Positions 9,577-18,670 of a stretch of 64,000 nucleotides of DNA are shown here, one piece after another (position 1 is the stretch's first letter; each line of letters begins with the position of its first letter). A program made the translations under genes and the position numbers. The notes under the pieces are model-generated. The model saw nothing but the letters and a program-made list of their open reading frames with translations. It had not been told where the DNA came from and did no database searches. The stretch is from Pseudarthrobacter sulfonivorans (GTDB taxonomy: Bacteria > Actinomycetota > Actinomycetes > Actinomycetales > Micrococcaceae). Location: NCBI RefSeq assembly GCF_001484605.1, contig NZ_CP013747.1:4402001-4466000 (forward strand), read 5' to 3'.

Positions 9577-10931
9577 GCCAGGTCATCACCGGCGCGAAAA
9601 GCGCACGGGCAGCGGTCGCAGCCGCCGCGCGGGGAGCATCGTCCGGAGCGGCAGCAGCAAGGAGAAGGATCGGAACGGCGTTGTCAGCCGTCAGCCGTTA
9701 CGGTGCTCCGATCGGCAGGATCGCGGGACCCTTCGTTTCCCCTTCAGCGGCGGCCGCAGCGCGCCTGCTGAAAGTGCCCACGTCGTTCGGTTGGGCCGTT
9801 ATGGGTGTGGCCGCCCTGTCGGCCACGGGGGCAGTGGCCTGGGGGTGGCAGGAGCTGAACACCTGGACGTTCATCGCCGTCGCGCTCGTTGTAGTGGCGT
9901 TGCCGTTTGTGCTGGGCAAGCTCTCGTACCGCGTCACCCTCGATCTCGCCCGCAACCGGGTTGTTGTCGGTGAACGGGCGGTGGGCCGGGTTGACGTGGA
10001 AAACACTGCGAAGCACAGGCTGTTGCCCGCACGGATTGAACTGCCCGTTGGACAGGGCCTGGCCTCATTCCACCTGCCTGGCCTTGACTCCGGCGAAACG
10101 CATGAAGAGCTGTTTACCATCCCGACAAACCGCAGAACGGTCCTTTCGGTGGGGCCCGTCAGGTCAATCAGGGGCGACGCCCTGGGACTGCTTCGCCGCC
10201 AGCTGGCGTGGACAGAGGCTGTGCCGCTGTTTGTCCACCCGCGGACTACGTCACTGAGCAATTCATCGTCAGGCCTTTTCCGGGATCTTGACGGGTTGCC
10301 CACCAAGGATCTGGCGAGCGACGACATCTCGTTCCACGCGCTCCGCGAGTACGTGCCAGGCGACGACCGGCGCTACATCCACTGGAAGTCGAGTGCCCGC
10401 ACCGGCAAGCTGATGGTCCGGCAGTTCGAAGAGACGCGGCGATCCCACCTGGCCGTCGCACTGTCCACTAACCCGGAGCACTACCAGGACGATGTCGAGT
10501 TTGAGCTGGCCATCTCAGTGTGCGGATCGATTGCCCTCCAGAGCCTGCGGGAAGAGAAGGAGGTCACGGTCGTAACCCACGACAACGTGGTCCCGTCCCC
10601 CACGGGCAAACGCCTCCTCGACGGACTGGCTGCAGTCGACGCGTTCGATGCAGCTTTTGCGAAGCCGCGCCACTCTGCCCCGGGCGCATTCGCACAGAAA
10701 GTGGCAACGGATGTTGCCAATGCCTCGGTGATTACAGTCATTTTCGGTGGCCGTGTGGACATGAGAGAGATTCAAGCAGCGATTCGGAAAATTCCCCATG
10801 GTGTCCGTACAACTGTCATACGGTGTGTCCGGGACGAAGAGTTGGGACTGCGCAGCATCGCTGGAGCTTCCATGCTCACGCTCGGGCACCTCGAGGACCT
10901 CTCCCGCGGAGTGCGGAGGGTCGGCGAATGA
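9573..10931 (+). CDS. DUF58 domain membrane protein
   Basis: A 452-residue DUF58 protein. An alanine-rich N-terminus is followed by two close hydrophobic segments (about residues 70-110). The DUF58 signature HALREYVPGDDRRYIHWKSS lies near residues 250-270, followed by a VWA-like half. In known MoxR systems DUF58 proteins are the usual substrate or partner of the ATPase. It overlaps its MoxR gene and the following transglutaminase-like gene by four bases each. It is longer than the second DUF58 protein at 28744, which lacks the N-terminal membrane part. Confidence 0.9.
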   Translation: MSQVITGAKSARAAVAAAARGASSGAAAARRRIGTALSAVSRYGAPIGRIAGPFVSPSAAAAARLLKVPTSFGWAVMGVAALSATGAVAWGWQELNTWTFIAVALVVVALPFVLGKLSYRVTLDLARNRVVVGERAVGRVDVENTAKHRLLPARIELPVGQGLASFHLPGLDSGETHEELFTIPTNRRTVLSVGPVRSIRGDALGLLRRQLAWTEAVPLFVHPRTTSLSNSSSGLFRDLDGLPTKDLASDDISFHALREYVPGDDRRYIHWKSSARTGKLMVRQFEETRRSHLAVALSTNPEHYQDDVEFELAISVCGSIALQSLREEKEVTVVTHDNVVPSPTGKRLLDGLAAVDAFDAAFAKPRHSAPGAFAQKVATDVANASVITVIFGGRVDMREIQAAIRKIPHGVRTTVIRCVRDEELGLRSIAGASMLTLGHLEDLSRGVRRVGE

Positions 10932-13258
10932 CACAGGCAGCCACTTCCCGCCGGGCACTGGAGCCAGGGACACTGATCAGCGACCTGGTCCAGCTCGGCT
11001 TGTTCCTCTTGCTTCTGGCCACCGGGACACTCGGCTTCAGCCGTGTGTTCGAAGGTGCTGACTACCTTGTTGCCGGTCTCGGAGGCGCTTTCCTGGGCCT
11101 GGGCGTTGCACTGCTGGGAGCGCGCTGGCGGTGGGGAATCCTCTCGGTAGCCGGCGCCACAACAGTGGCCTACTTCCTGTTCGGGGGAGCCATCGCGCTG
11201 CGGCCCACGGCCATCGCAGGTGCAGTGCCCACGCTGGAGACCCTGCGCGAACTCGCCCTGGGACCGGTGCTGTCCTGGAAGCAGCTCCTGACGCTGCAGC
11301 CTCCGGCCGGAACGTATGAGAATCTCGCAGTCTTGCCGTACTTGGCAGCTTTGCTGGCCGGCGTGCTGGCTGGCAGCTTCGCACTCCGGCTCAGCCGGCC
11401 GGCCGTGGCCCTACTTCCCGTGGCGGCGCACTTTGTGGTGGCTGTGGCATTCGGCACCAAGGACCCGGTGGAACCCGTGCTGCGGGCCTCATTCGTGTTC
11501 GCAGGTTCACTCGCATGGTACGCATGGAGCCGAGGCCACCGCAGTCGAATGGTCGCCCCGCAACCCCACGTGGCGGACAGCGGCGGGTGGCAGAGGTCCC
11601 TGCGGGTCCGTGCCATAGCCGCCGGCGCCGGAGTCCTGGCAGCTGGCATGTTGTTCGGCTCAGTTGCTGCCTACTCCGTTGAACCCGTCACCCAGCGCCA
11701 GGTCCTGAGGGATTCCCTGGTGCCTCCCTTGGACCTTAACGCCTACCCAAGCCCGCTGGTTGCATTCCGCAAGTACGTCCGTGACCAAAAGGACGAAACC
11801 CTCTTCACAGTCACCGGCTTGCCAAGCGACGCCCGCATCCGGCTCGCCACCCTCGACGCGTACGACGGCATCGTGTACAACGTGGCTGGCGACGGCGGTA
11901 CGGGGTCGGGTTCGTTTGCCAGAATCGGCTCATCCGTGGGCGAAAACCGTGGGCCCGTCACGGCCGAAATAGCCGTCACGATCGAGGCCTTCAAAGGGGT
12001 CTGGGTTCCCGGTGTGGGGGACCTTAAGACTGTGCAATTTGGCGGACCCCGCGTGGACGTCCTGACGAAGGCGCTGCACTACAACCGTGAAAGCCAGATG
12101 GCTATCAACACGGCCGGTCTACAGGCCGGCGATACCTACACAGCGGAAGTATCCATCCCCACGGTCCTGTCGGATGAGCAGTTGGGTGATCGCGATTCCG
12201 CTGATATCGCCCTTCCTGCGGCGGCTGCAGTCCCGGACGTGGTGTCCGGTTCGGCGCAGTCTGCCGCGGGCTCGAACACTACCGCGTTGCTGCAGGCCCG
12301 GGCGCTCGAGGCGAAGCTGCATACCGACGGGTTCTTCAGCCACGGCCTTCAGGGTGAAGCTGTTTCGAGGGCAGGCCATGGTGCGGAACGCATCGCGGCG
12401 CTGCTGGGAGCCACGCAGATGGTGGGCGACGACGAACAGTACGCCACGGCCATGGCGCTCCAGGCACTCTCGCTGGGACTGCCTGCCCGGGTCGTGCTGG
12501 GGTTTCACTCAGAGGAAGACGGCGGGGGCGCTGTCGAGATCACGGGCAGTGACCTGCATGCGTGGGTAGAAATTGCCTTGCAGGGGGCAGGGTGGGTGAC
12601 CTTCGACCCCACACCCCCTGAAGACCAGGTTCCGCAGGAACAGAAGATCAAAGAGAAGTCCCAGGAAAACGCGCAGGTACTCCAGCCTCCGCTTCCACCG
12701 CAGAAACCCGCGGAATTGCCGCCGGAAGTTTTGCCGGACGACGAGAGGGACGACGACGGCGGGAACCCCTGGGGTACGCTGCTCACCGTGTTGGGGATTG
12801 GCGGAGGCTTCCTCGGCGTCGCAATCCTGTTGTTGGGTCCCGTTCTCCTGGTTTTCTATTTGAAACGGAAACGCCGGATGAGGCGCGCGAACGCGGACAG
12901 CACCGCTGACCGGTTCAGCGGCGGTTGGGACGAGCTGCTGGACGCCGCAACCGATCTTGGCGTCGGAATCTTGCCCGGCGTCACCCGGCAGGAGGGCGCC
13001 AATGCCCTGGAATCGAAGTATCCACAGTCATCAATTGTGGCTCTCGCGGAACGGATCGACGGCGGCGTGTTTGGGCCCGTTGAACCAAGCCCCCATGAGC
13101 TTGAAGGTTTTTGGCAGGAGGTGGACGGGATCATCGGCTCAATGAACAACAGCGTCGGACCGTGGAAACGGTTCAAGGCACGTGCCTCGCTGCGCTCGTT
13201 GCGCGGATCGTGGACGTCCATTGGCATGGCGTTCATCGCCAGGAAAAGGAAGAACTAG
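10928..13258 (+). CDS. Transglutaminase-like (TgpA/DUF3488-type) membrane protein lacking the catalytic Cys
   Basis: A 776-residue protein starting at the ATGA overlap with DUF58. Several hydrophobic helices fill the first ~230 residues (DUF3488-like); an extracytoplasmic transglutaminase core follows, then a Pro/Glu-rich linker, one more helix (about residues 610-640) and a cytoplasmic tail. The core keeps the family segment QYATAMALQALSLGLPARVV, His544 (DLHAWVEI) and Asp560 (TFDPTP). The position that is the nucleophilic Cys in active members (F-C-E-H-Y-A) is here Asp502 (D-D-E-Q-Y-A). It may therefore be a binding or structural pseudo-enzyme. The domain order is solid; loss of activity is inferred. 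Confidence 0.88.
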   Translation: MTQAATSRRALEPGTLISDLVQLGLFLLLLATGTLGFSRVFEGADYLVAGLGGAFLGLGVALLGARWRWGILSVAGATTVAYFLFGGAIALRPTAIAGAVPTLETLRELALGPVLSWKQLLTLQPPAGTYENLAVLPYLAALLAGVLAGSFALRLSRPAVALLPVAAHFVVAVAFGTKDPVEPVLRASFVFAGSLAWYAWSRGHRSRMVAPQPHVADSGGWQRSLRVRAIAAGAGVLAAGMLFGSVAAYSVEPVTQRQVLRDSLVPPLDLNAYPSPLVAFRKYVRDQKDETLFTVTGLPSDARIRLATLDAYDGIVYNVAGDGGTGSGSFARIGSSVGENRGPVTAEIAVTIEAFKGVWVPGVGDLKTVQFGGPRVDVLTKALHYNRESQMAINTAGLQAGDTYTAEVSIPTVLSDEQLGDRDSADIALPAAAAVPDVVSGSAQSAAGSNTTALLQARALEAKLHTDGFFSHGLQGEAVSRAGHGAERIAALLGATQMVGDDEQYATAMALQALSLGLPARVVLGFHSEEDGGGAVEITGSDLHAWVEIALQGAGWVTFDPTPPEDQVPQEQKIKEKSQENAQVLQPPLPPQKPAELPPEVLPDDERDDDGGNPWGTLLTVLGIGGGFLGVAILLLGPVLLVFYLKRKRRMRRANADSTADRFSGGWDELLDAATDLGVGILPGVTRQEGANALESKYPQSSIVALAERIDGGVFGPVEPSPHELEGFWQEVDGIIGSMNNSVGPWKRFKARASLRSLRGSWTSIGMAFIARKRKN

Positions 13259-14392
13259 ATGGTCCAGGAAGTCGGACGCATTCCCGAAGTACTACACGCG
13301 GGTCCGGGGTTATACAGCGCCGGCATTGGAGCCAGGATCTGGGCCAATGTCATTGATGGACTGCTGCTCCAAGGCATCTACATCGGGCTGTATTTCGCCT
13401 CATTCGGAGCGATGCTCGGCGCAGCACAATCAGGGAATTACTCCACTGCCATCACTTTGATGAATGTCATCGGGTTCGTCTTGCCCGCCCTGTGGATTTT
13501 GCTCGCCATCATCTACGTAGCCATGCTCGGTCGCGGCCAGAGCCTCGGCATGAAGCTGACTGGGGTGCGGCTCGTGTCCCTGGAAACACTGGGCGCACCC
13601 GGATTTTGGCGGGCAGCAGGGCGGAACGTGGTGTTCGCCCTTGGCGCCTTGATAGTCGTTGGGCCTTTTTCGCCCCTGTTTGACGATTCGGGGCAGCGGC
13701 GGGGCTGGCATGACAAAGCCACCAACACGTGGATGATTGACGAGCGCCGCCGGCTGGCGGAGTCTGCCACGGTTGGTGCGCCCCGGAACGGAGCGCCGTT
13801 CGTTGCCCAAGTGCCCGCGCCCGCAGCGGTAACGCCAATCGTGTCACCGGTGCAGCCGCCGTCGCCCGTTCCGCCACCACCGCCGGGCTTTGCCCCGGGC
13901 TTGGTGACGGCTGCACCGTCAGTGCCATCCTGGCAGCCCAATGCTCCGGCTCCGGCTCCGCAGCCGCAGCCAGTGCCCGCGGCCTTGGCCGATGACGACG
14001 ATGACCTGGACGCCACCCGCATCGGCGTCGTAGCCAGGGCCCACCGAACCTGGTGCCTCCGCCTCGATGACGGACAGGACATCCACTTGGCTGCACGAGG
14101 CTTCATCGGACGGAATCCAGCAGACCCGGAAGGCCAGCCGAATCACGCGGCGGGTGCAGCCGCGCAGTTGATCCCTGTCCGGGATGCCACGAAGACGGTT
14201 TCCAAAACCCACCTGGCATTCGGAATCGACGGAAGCCGCCTTTGGGTCCAGGAACGGGGATCCACCAATGGCACCAAAATCGTCCGAACCACAGGCGAGC
14301 ACCTGGATGTCAGCAGCTCGACGCGTTCCTATGCCGGCAACGGCGACGTCCTCGTCCTCGGGGACCTCCGGATCACTGTGGTGGGTGAATGA
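13259..14392 (+). CDS. RDD membrane protein with C-terminal FHA domain
   Basis: A 377-residue fusion. Residues ~18-150 form an RDD domain with its typical GARIWANVIDGLLLQ start and about three membrane helices. A proline-rich linker (about 180-240) leads to an FHA domain at ~265-377 with the phosphothreonine-binding residues visible as GRNP, SKTH and RGSTNGT. FHA domains dock phosphothreonine, so this protein is a likely client of the kinase encoded four genes downstream. It begins immediately after the stop of the transglutaminase-like gene and overlaps the phosphatase gene by four bases. Confidence 0.9.
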   Translation: MVQEVGRIPEVLHAGPGLYSAGIGARIWANVIDGLLLQGIYIGLYFASFGAMLGAAQSGNYSTAITLMNVIGFVLPALWILLAIIYVAMLGRGQSLGMKLTGVRLVSLETLGAPGFWRAAGRNVVFALGALIVVGPFSPLFDDSGQRRGWHDKATNTWMIDERRRLAESATVGAPRNGAPFVAQVPAPAAVTPIVSPVQPPSPVPPPPPGFAPGLVTAAPSVPSWQPNAPAPAPQPQPVPAALADDDDDLDATRIGVVARAHRTWCLRLDDGQDIHLAARGFIGRNPADPEGQPNHAAGAAAQLIPVRDATKTVSKTHLAFGIDGSRLWVQERGSTNGTKIVRTTGEHLDVSSSTRSYAGNGDVLVLGDLRITVVGE

Positions 14393-15279
14393 CGGGGATC
14401 GAAGGTCCCGCCTCGGAGCCGGGGCCGGCGAGACGGATCACTGTGGACTTTGGCGCCTCCTCGAACACTGGTCGGCGGCGCACATCCAACGAAGACTCGT
14501 ACCTCGCAGGAGGTGCCCTGTTCCTTGTCGCGGATGGCATGGGCGGACATGATGCCGGCGAGGTTGCGAGTTCGATGGTGGTGAGCTCCTTCGAAGAGCT
14601 GGCCCTGCGGCCCTCCGTCGGGCTCGACGATGTGAGGCAAACCATTTCCCAGGCAACCCGCAGGGTACTCGGGCTGCCCGCGACCGGAAAAAGCGCAGGG
14701 ACTACGCTCACCGGCGTTGCCATCTCCGAAGCCGGTGGGCTGCCCTACTGGCTCGTACTCAACATCGGGGACTCCCGGACGTACCGGCTCGCGGGATCCT
14801 CGCTTGAGCAGATCAGCGTGGACCATTCTGTGGTGCAGGAACAGGTGGACAGGGGCGAGCTCACATCCGCCGAAGCCGCCGGAAGCCCGGGCAGGAATGT
14901 TGTCACCCGTGCCATTGGCGCCGGGAGCTCCGGCGAAGCGGACTACTGGTTCGTTCCAGCTGAAGCTGGTGACCGGATGCTGGTCTGTTCCGACGGGCTG
15001 ACTAACGAGCTGGCCGATGCCCGGATCCTGGAGGTCCTGCTGGAGGAATCGTCACCACAGGATGCCGCAACAAGACTGGTCCATGAGGCTCTCCTGCATG
15101 GTGGCAGGGATAACGTCACTGTGCTGGTTGTCGATGCCACGGCCGTTGACGGCCAGGGGTCCGAGCTGCCAACGACGAGTCCGCAGCATGCAGGCTCTGC
15201 GGGGGAACATCACGACCCGGACGAAACGATCCCGCGGGAAGCCCTGGCGTCCCTGCGGAGAACAGGTGAGGAGAAATGA
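14389..15279 (+). CDS. PP2C-family Ser/Thr protein phosphatase
   Basis: A 296-residue soluble phosphatase that should reverse the phosphorylation made by the kinase of the same operon. The metal-binding and core motifs are all present: NEDSY, VADGMGGHDAGEVAS, NIGDSRTYR, VCSDGLTNE and RDNVTVLVVD, which covers the four metal-coordinating aspartates. The length matches a single PP2C domain with a short acidic tail. ATGA overlap links it to the RDD-FHA gene and its stop overlaps the start of the next FHA gene. Confidence 0.93.
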   Translation: MTGIEGPASEPGPARRITVDFGASSNTGRRRTSNEDSYLAGGALFLVADGMGGHDAGEVASSMVVSSFEELALRPSVGLDDVRQTISQATRRVLGLPATGKSAGTTLTGVAISEAGGLPYWLVLNIGDSRTYRLAGSSLEQISVDHSVVQEQVDRGELTSAEAAGSPGRNVVTRAIGAGSSGEADYWFVPAEAGDRMLVCSDGLTNELADARILEVLLEESSPQDAATRLVHEALLHGGRDNVTVLVVDATAVDGQGSELPTTSPQHAGSAGEHHDPDETIPREALASLRRTGEEK

Positions 15280-16730
15280 TGCACCGCTATCGGACCGGTG
15301 AGTGGCTGGGGGTTGTGACCGAGTACGGCGTCGCTGTGCTGCCCGGGGACCTTGATACCAATCTCGTGGAACGGATCTGGCATTCGCTGCGTTCCGGCAA
15401 AGGACTTGGAGGCGTGCTGGATGTTCTCACGGGCGCTTTCGGGACGAGCCTCTCGGCCCTTCCCAGCTTTGCTGTTGTGAGCTTTACCGGCACCGAAGCC
15501 GGCATAGCGGTGCGGGGCCCCTTGGAGGTCGGTGTGGTGGGGGACGACGACGCGGGCGGGTATACGGTCAGTGGCGCCCGTGTGTCTACCTGGAGCGAGA
15601 GAGTGTCGAGTAACCCCGATATGGTCCAGATCGTCACGGCTCTCGGGACGGGAACGGAAATCGGCCTCCCTGAGTCCCTGCCGATCGCCGACGGAGTGGT
15701 CCCGTGCTCCGCAATCTCCGTAGTTCTGAGCGCGGATCGGCTGAGCGTCGTACTCCCGTTTCCGGATCATCAGCAGGGTCCGGAGCCCGTATCCGTCCAG
15801 GCACAGCCGCCCGAACCTGTGCCGGCCGAGGAACTCGCGCCGGTTGCCGCCACCACACCTGAACCGCAGCCCGTGGCGCCGACGGAACCTCAGTCCACGC
15901 AGGCCGAGGCAGGGGACGGCTGGCATGCATCCCCCGTGCACGATCCTTCCCACACCATCTCAGATCCTGGGGACGCGGAAGGAACTGACTACGACTGGCT
16001 GCTCTCCGGCGAAACGATTGCCAGGTCCGTGGAAGGGGCGGCCATCCGCGGCGAGGAAGACGGCGACGGCGCCGGGCAGGAGCCAACGGCCCCCCAGAGG
16101 CAACTGTCCGCCACGGCAGGCGACCTGCACCCGCCCAGCCTTCCGGTGCCTGGTGTACTGAGTCCACCGGAATACCCAGCTCTCCCGCCCGCCAGACCGC
16201 TCCACGTGCCGAGTACCCCCGGTGGCGTCATCGACGGCCTCCCGGACTTTCCCTGGGACGCAGTCGCTGGGCCTGGCGAACCGGACAACGATGACACCAT
16301 TTCCATCGAAGCTCTGGCGGAGATGAGGCGCCGCAGCGGAACGCCCGTGCAGGCGGTACCAGCTGCGAGACAGCCGGCGGCGGCCCGCAACGCCGGCAGG
16401 CTCGACGTGTCCACCGGAGAGTCCGTGGTGTTGGACCGGAACGTCATCATTGGCAGAAGGCCGAAAAGCACCCGTGCGGTTGCCGACATGGTCCCGTACT
16501 TGCTGACAGTGCCAAGTCCCACCCAAGACATATCCCGGAACCATGTGGAAATCCGGGTGGAAGGCGATCATGTCCTGGCCGTCGACCAGGAAACCACCAA
16601 CGGCACCCGTCTGCTGCGGACCGGACGCGACCCGGAGCGCCTTCACCCGCGTGAGGCCACGATGCTGAGTTTCGGGGATGTACTGGATCTAGGCGAAGGC
16701 GTCACCGTCACGTTCCGGGAGGAATCATGA
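15276..16730 (+). CDS. FHA domain protein with unknown N-terminal domain
   Basis: A 484-residue protein. Residues 1-160 form an unrecognised compact domain rich in Gly and Val. A long Pro/Glu/Ala-rich region (about 165-385) is probably disordered. The C-terminal ~100 residues are an FHA domain with IIGRRP, DISRNHVE and TTNGT. It overlaps the PP2C gene (ATGATGA) with GAGGAGA as ribosome site and overlaps the kinase gene by four bases. It is probably a phosphothreonine-reading adaptor of the kinase; no transmembrane helix is seen. Confidence 0.87.
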   Translation: MMHRYRTGEWLGVVTEYGVAVLPGDLDTNLVERIWHSLRSGKGLGGVLDVLTGAFGTSLSALPSFAVVSFTGTEAGIAVRGPLEVGVVGDDDAGGYTVSGARVSTWSERVSSNPDMVQIVTALGTGTEIGLPESLPIADGVVPCSAISVVLSADRLSVVLPFPDHQQGPEPVSVQAQPPEPVPAEELAPVAATTPEPQPVAPTEPQSTQAEAGDGWHASPVHDPSHTISDPGDAEGTDYDWLLSGETIARSVEGAAIRGEEDGDGAGQEPTAPQRQLSATAGDLHPPSLPVPGVLSPPEYPALPPARPLHVPSTPGGVIDGLPDFPWDAVAGPGEPDNDDTISIEALAEMRRRSGTPVQAVPAARQPAAARNAGRLDVSTGESVVLDRNVIIGRRPKSTRAVADMVPYLLTVPSPTQDISRNHVEIRVEGDHVLAVDQETTNGTRLLRTGRDPERLHPREATMLSFGDVLDLGEGVTVTFREES

Positions 16731-18328
16731 GCCCTAAGCGACTCGTAGGTCCACCACCCCGGATTGAGGGCTTCACGTATCAGAGTGTCCTGGGGTCCGG
16801 CGGCTTCGCTGACGTGTTCCTGTACCAGGATGTGCTGGGTCGGCGCGTGGCCGTCAAAGTGCTGCTCGTGGAAAGGCTCTCGTCCGGCTCCGAGCAGCAG
16901 TTCACGGCTGAGGCCAACCTGATGGCGGCACTGTCCGCGCATCCGTCCATCGTCACCATCTACCAAGCTGGACTGTCCTCCGACGGCCGGCCGTACCTGG
17001 TCATGGAGTACTTCCCGAAGGCCAACCTTCAGGTCCGGTACCGCCGCGAACGCTTCAGTGCGGCCGAAGCACTCCGGATAGGCATCCAGGTTGCCGGTGC
17101 TGTGGAAACGTCGCACCGGGCAGGCATCCTCCACCGGGACATCAAACCGGCCAATATCCTCATCAGCGAATACAACAAGCCGGCACTTACAGACTTTGGC
17201 ATCTCAGCCACCCAGGAAAATCAGCAGGATGCCGTGGGCATGTCCATCCCGTGGTCGCCGCCGGAGTCATTCGGCAGCCCTCCGTGGAGCGGCCCCCAGT
17301 CCGATGTATATGCCTTGGCCGCGACCGTTTATACCCTGCTGGCAGGCAGGTCTCCCTTCGAAGTTCCCGGTGCTGCCAATTCAAGCAGCGACATCCTGGG
17401 CCGGATCGAAAATTCGGCGCTCCCAGCATTGGGCCGGGACGACGTGCCGCCCATGCTGGAGGAAGCCCTGGAGAAAGCCATGAGCAAGAGCCCGGGCGAC
17501 AGGTACGAAACCTCCCTCGCCTTTGCCAGGGCCCTCCAAAAAGTCCAGATCGATATGCACATGGCAGTTACGCCCGTGGACGTGGTGGACGACAGTGCCG
17601 ATCAGATCGATGAGAACGATGACGACGACGGACTGACGCGGATCCGGAGCATTGTCAGCATCAGCCCCGAAGCCACTGCGCCGCAGGCTCCAAGCCGTGG
17701 ACGCCACCCTGATTACGTGCAGCCAATTGCCGGAGTCCCGGACGACACCGTCCTCCGCGACGGGCTGCATGCCAGCGGCGGTGGACAACCGGCCGGACGT
17801 CATGAGGCAGGCCTCCCGTTGCCTGTTGCGCCGCCGATCGAAGACACACTCCTGCGGCCGCCGTCGGAGCCTCCGTCGTCAGAAGTCAGCCAGCCGGCCA
17901 AGCGACGCATGCTCGTGCCAACCATTATCGGGGCGGCTGCAGTCATTGTGGTGGGCGGTGCCATTGCCGCAACGCTGATGACTGGCCAAGCGGGCGAGGC
18001 GGACAAGAAGGGCGCAGGCCAGTCCGCGCCCCAGACGTCCGTTCCCCTCGATCCGGTGGTGGAAAGTATTGTGCCTGCCCCCACAGGACTCGCGGGAACA
18101 GTCGGGGACAAAGGTGTTGTTTTCAGTTGGCAGAATCCCAGCCCGCAACCTGAGGACATGTATCTTTGGCGAGTCCTGGACGCCGAGACCGACGGCCCCC
18201 TGACCAGCACGAAGGATCCTTCTGTCTCTGTTCAGCCAGGCGCCACCGGGAGAACGTGCATCGAAGTATCGATAAGGAGAAGTACCGGACGGTCCACCAA
18301 CGAACCTGCCGTCGCCTGTGCACCCTAG
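16727..18328 (+). CDS. Transmembrane Ser/Thr protein kinase with extracellular FN3-like tail
   Basis: A 533-residue PknB-like kinase. The N-terminal kinase domain (about residues 15-280) has the glycine loop GSGGFADVF, the ATP lysine in VAVKVLL, the HRDIKPANIL catalytic loop and TDFGIS. A ~110-residue acidic juxtamembrane linker follows, then one membrane helix (about 393-415) and a ~110-residue extracellular part with an FN3-like sequence (GVVFSWQNP) and two cysteines. PASTA repeats are absent. As last gene of the operon it pairs naturally with the two FHA proteins and the PP2C phosphatase, and its outside domain resembles the FN3 domains of the giant protein. Confidence 0.93.
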   Translation: MSPKRLVGPPPRIEGFTYQSVLGSGGFADVFLYQDVLGRRVAVKVLLVERLSSGSEQQFTAEANLMAALSAHPSIVTIYQAGLSSDGRPYLVMEYFPKANLQVRYRRERFSAAEALRIGIQVAGAVETSHRAGILHRDIKPANILISEYNKPALTDFGISATQENQQDAVGMSIPWSPPESFGSPPWSGPQSDVYALAATVYTLLAGRSPFEVPGAANSSSDILGRIENSALPALGRDDVPPMLEEALEKAMSKSPGDRYETSLAFARALQKVQIDMHMAVTPVDVVDDSADQIDENDDDDGLTRIRSIVSISPEATAPQAPSRGRHPDYVQPIAGVPDDTVLRDGLHASGGGQPAGRHEAGLPLPVAPPIEDTLLRPPSEPPSSEVSQPAKRRMLVPTIIGAAAVIVVGGAIAATLMTGQAGEADKKGAGQSAPQTSVPLDPVVESIVPAPTGLAGTVGDKGVVFSWQNPSPQPEDMYLWRVLDAETDGPLTSTKDPSVSVQPGATGRTCIEVSIRRSTGRSTNEPAVACAP

Positions 18329-18345
18329 CGCTGAAGCGTCCTAGG

Positions 18346-18390
18346 CTGGTTCGCGGATCCCGGCCTTGACGGTGCGGATCCGCGAACCAG
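18346..18390 (+). terminator. Perfect 15-bp inverted repeat after the kinase gene
   Basis: CTGGTTCGCGGATCC and its exact complement are separated by 15 bases, 17 bases after the kinase stop. No T-run follows, so it is a stable transcript end or a factor-dependent stop rather than a textbook intrinsic terminator. Confidence 0.6.
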
Positions 18391-18492
18391 CGATGAATTG
18401 TTGGCTGGCGCTCCCGATTGGCGCCGCGGGCAGTTTTCTATTAAGCTGATCAGGTTGCTTCGGGCGTCTGAAGCGCGGAGGAGCACAAGTTT

Positions 18493-18565
18493 GGGGCTGT
18501 GGCGCAGCTGGTAGCGCACCTGCATGGCATGCAGGGGGTCAGGGGTTCGAGTCCCCTCAGCTCCA
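18493..18565 (+). tRNA. tRNA-Ala (anticodon GGC), second copy
   Basis: Identical over all 73 bases to the tRNA at 2059. Here the following bases are CCA, so the 3' end is genome-encoded or matches by chance. It has its own terminator at 18587. Confidence 0.95.
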
Positions 18566-18586
18566 CCAAACAGGACGCAGGTCCGC

Positions 18587-18623
18587 AAAAAAATGAGCCA
18601 CCCGGTCGGGTGGCTCATTTTTT
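18587..18623 (+). terminator. Rho-independent terminator after second tRNA-Ala
   Basis: A run of A residues and ATGAGCCACCC pair with GGGTGGCTCAT and six T residues around a GGTC loop. The A/T symmetry means it can also stop transcription from the convergent minus-strand gene ending at 18671. Confidence 0.9.
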
Positions 18624-18670
18624 GTCTCCCAAACAGGGAGCCGGAGAAGTGGGCGCCGAGTAGTGAGCGC

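Noticed and set aside
2059..18567. Classical integrative island between the two tRNA-Ala genes
   Set aside because: No integrase or excisionase gene lies between them and composition matches the flanks, so only the bracketing is reported.
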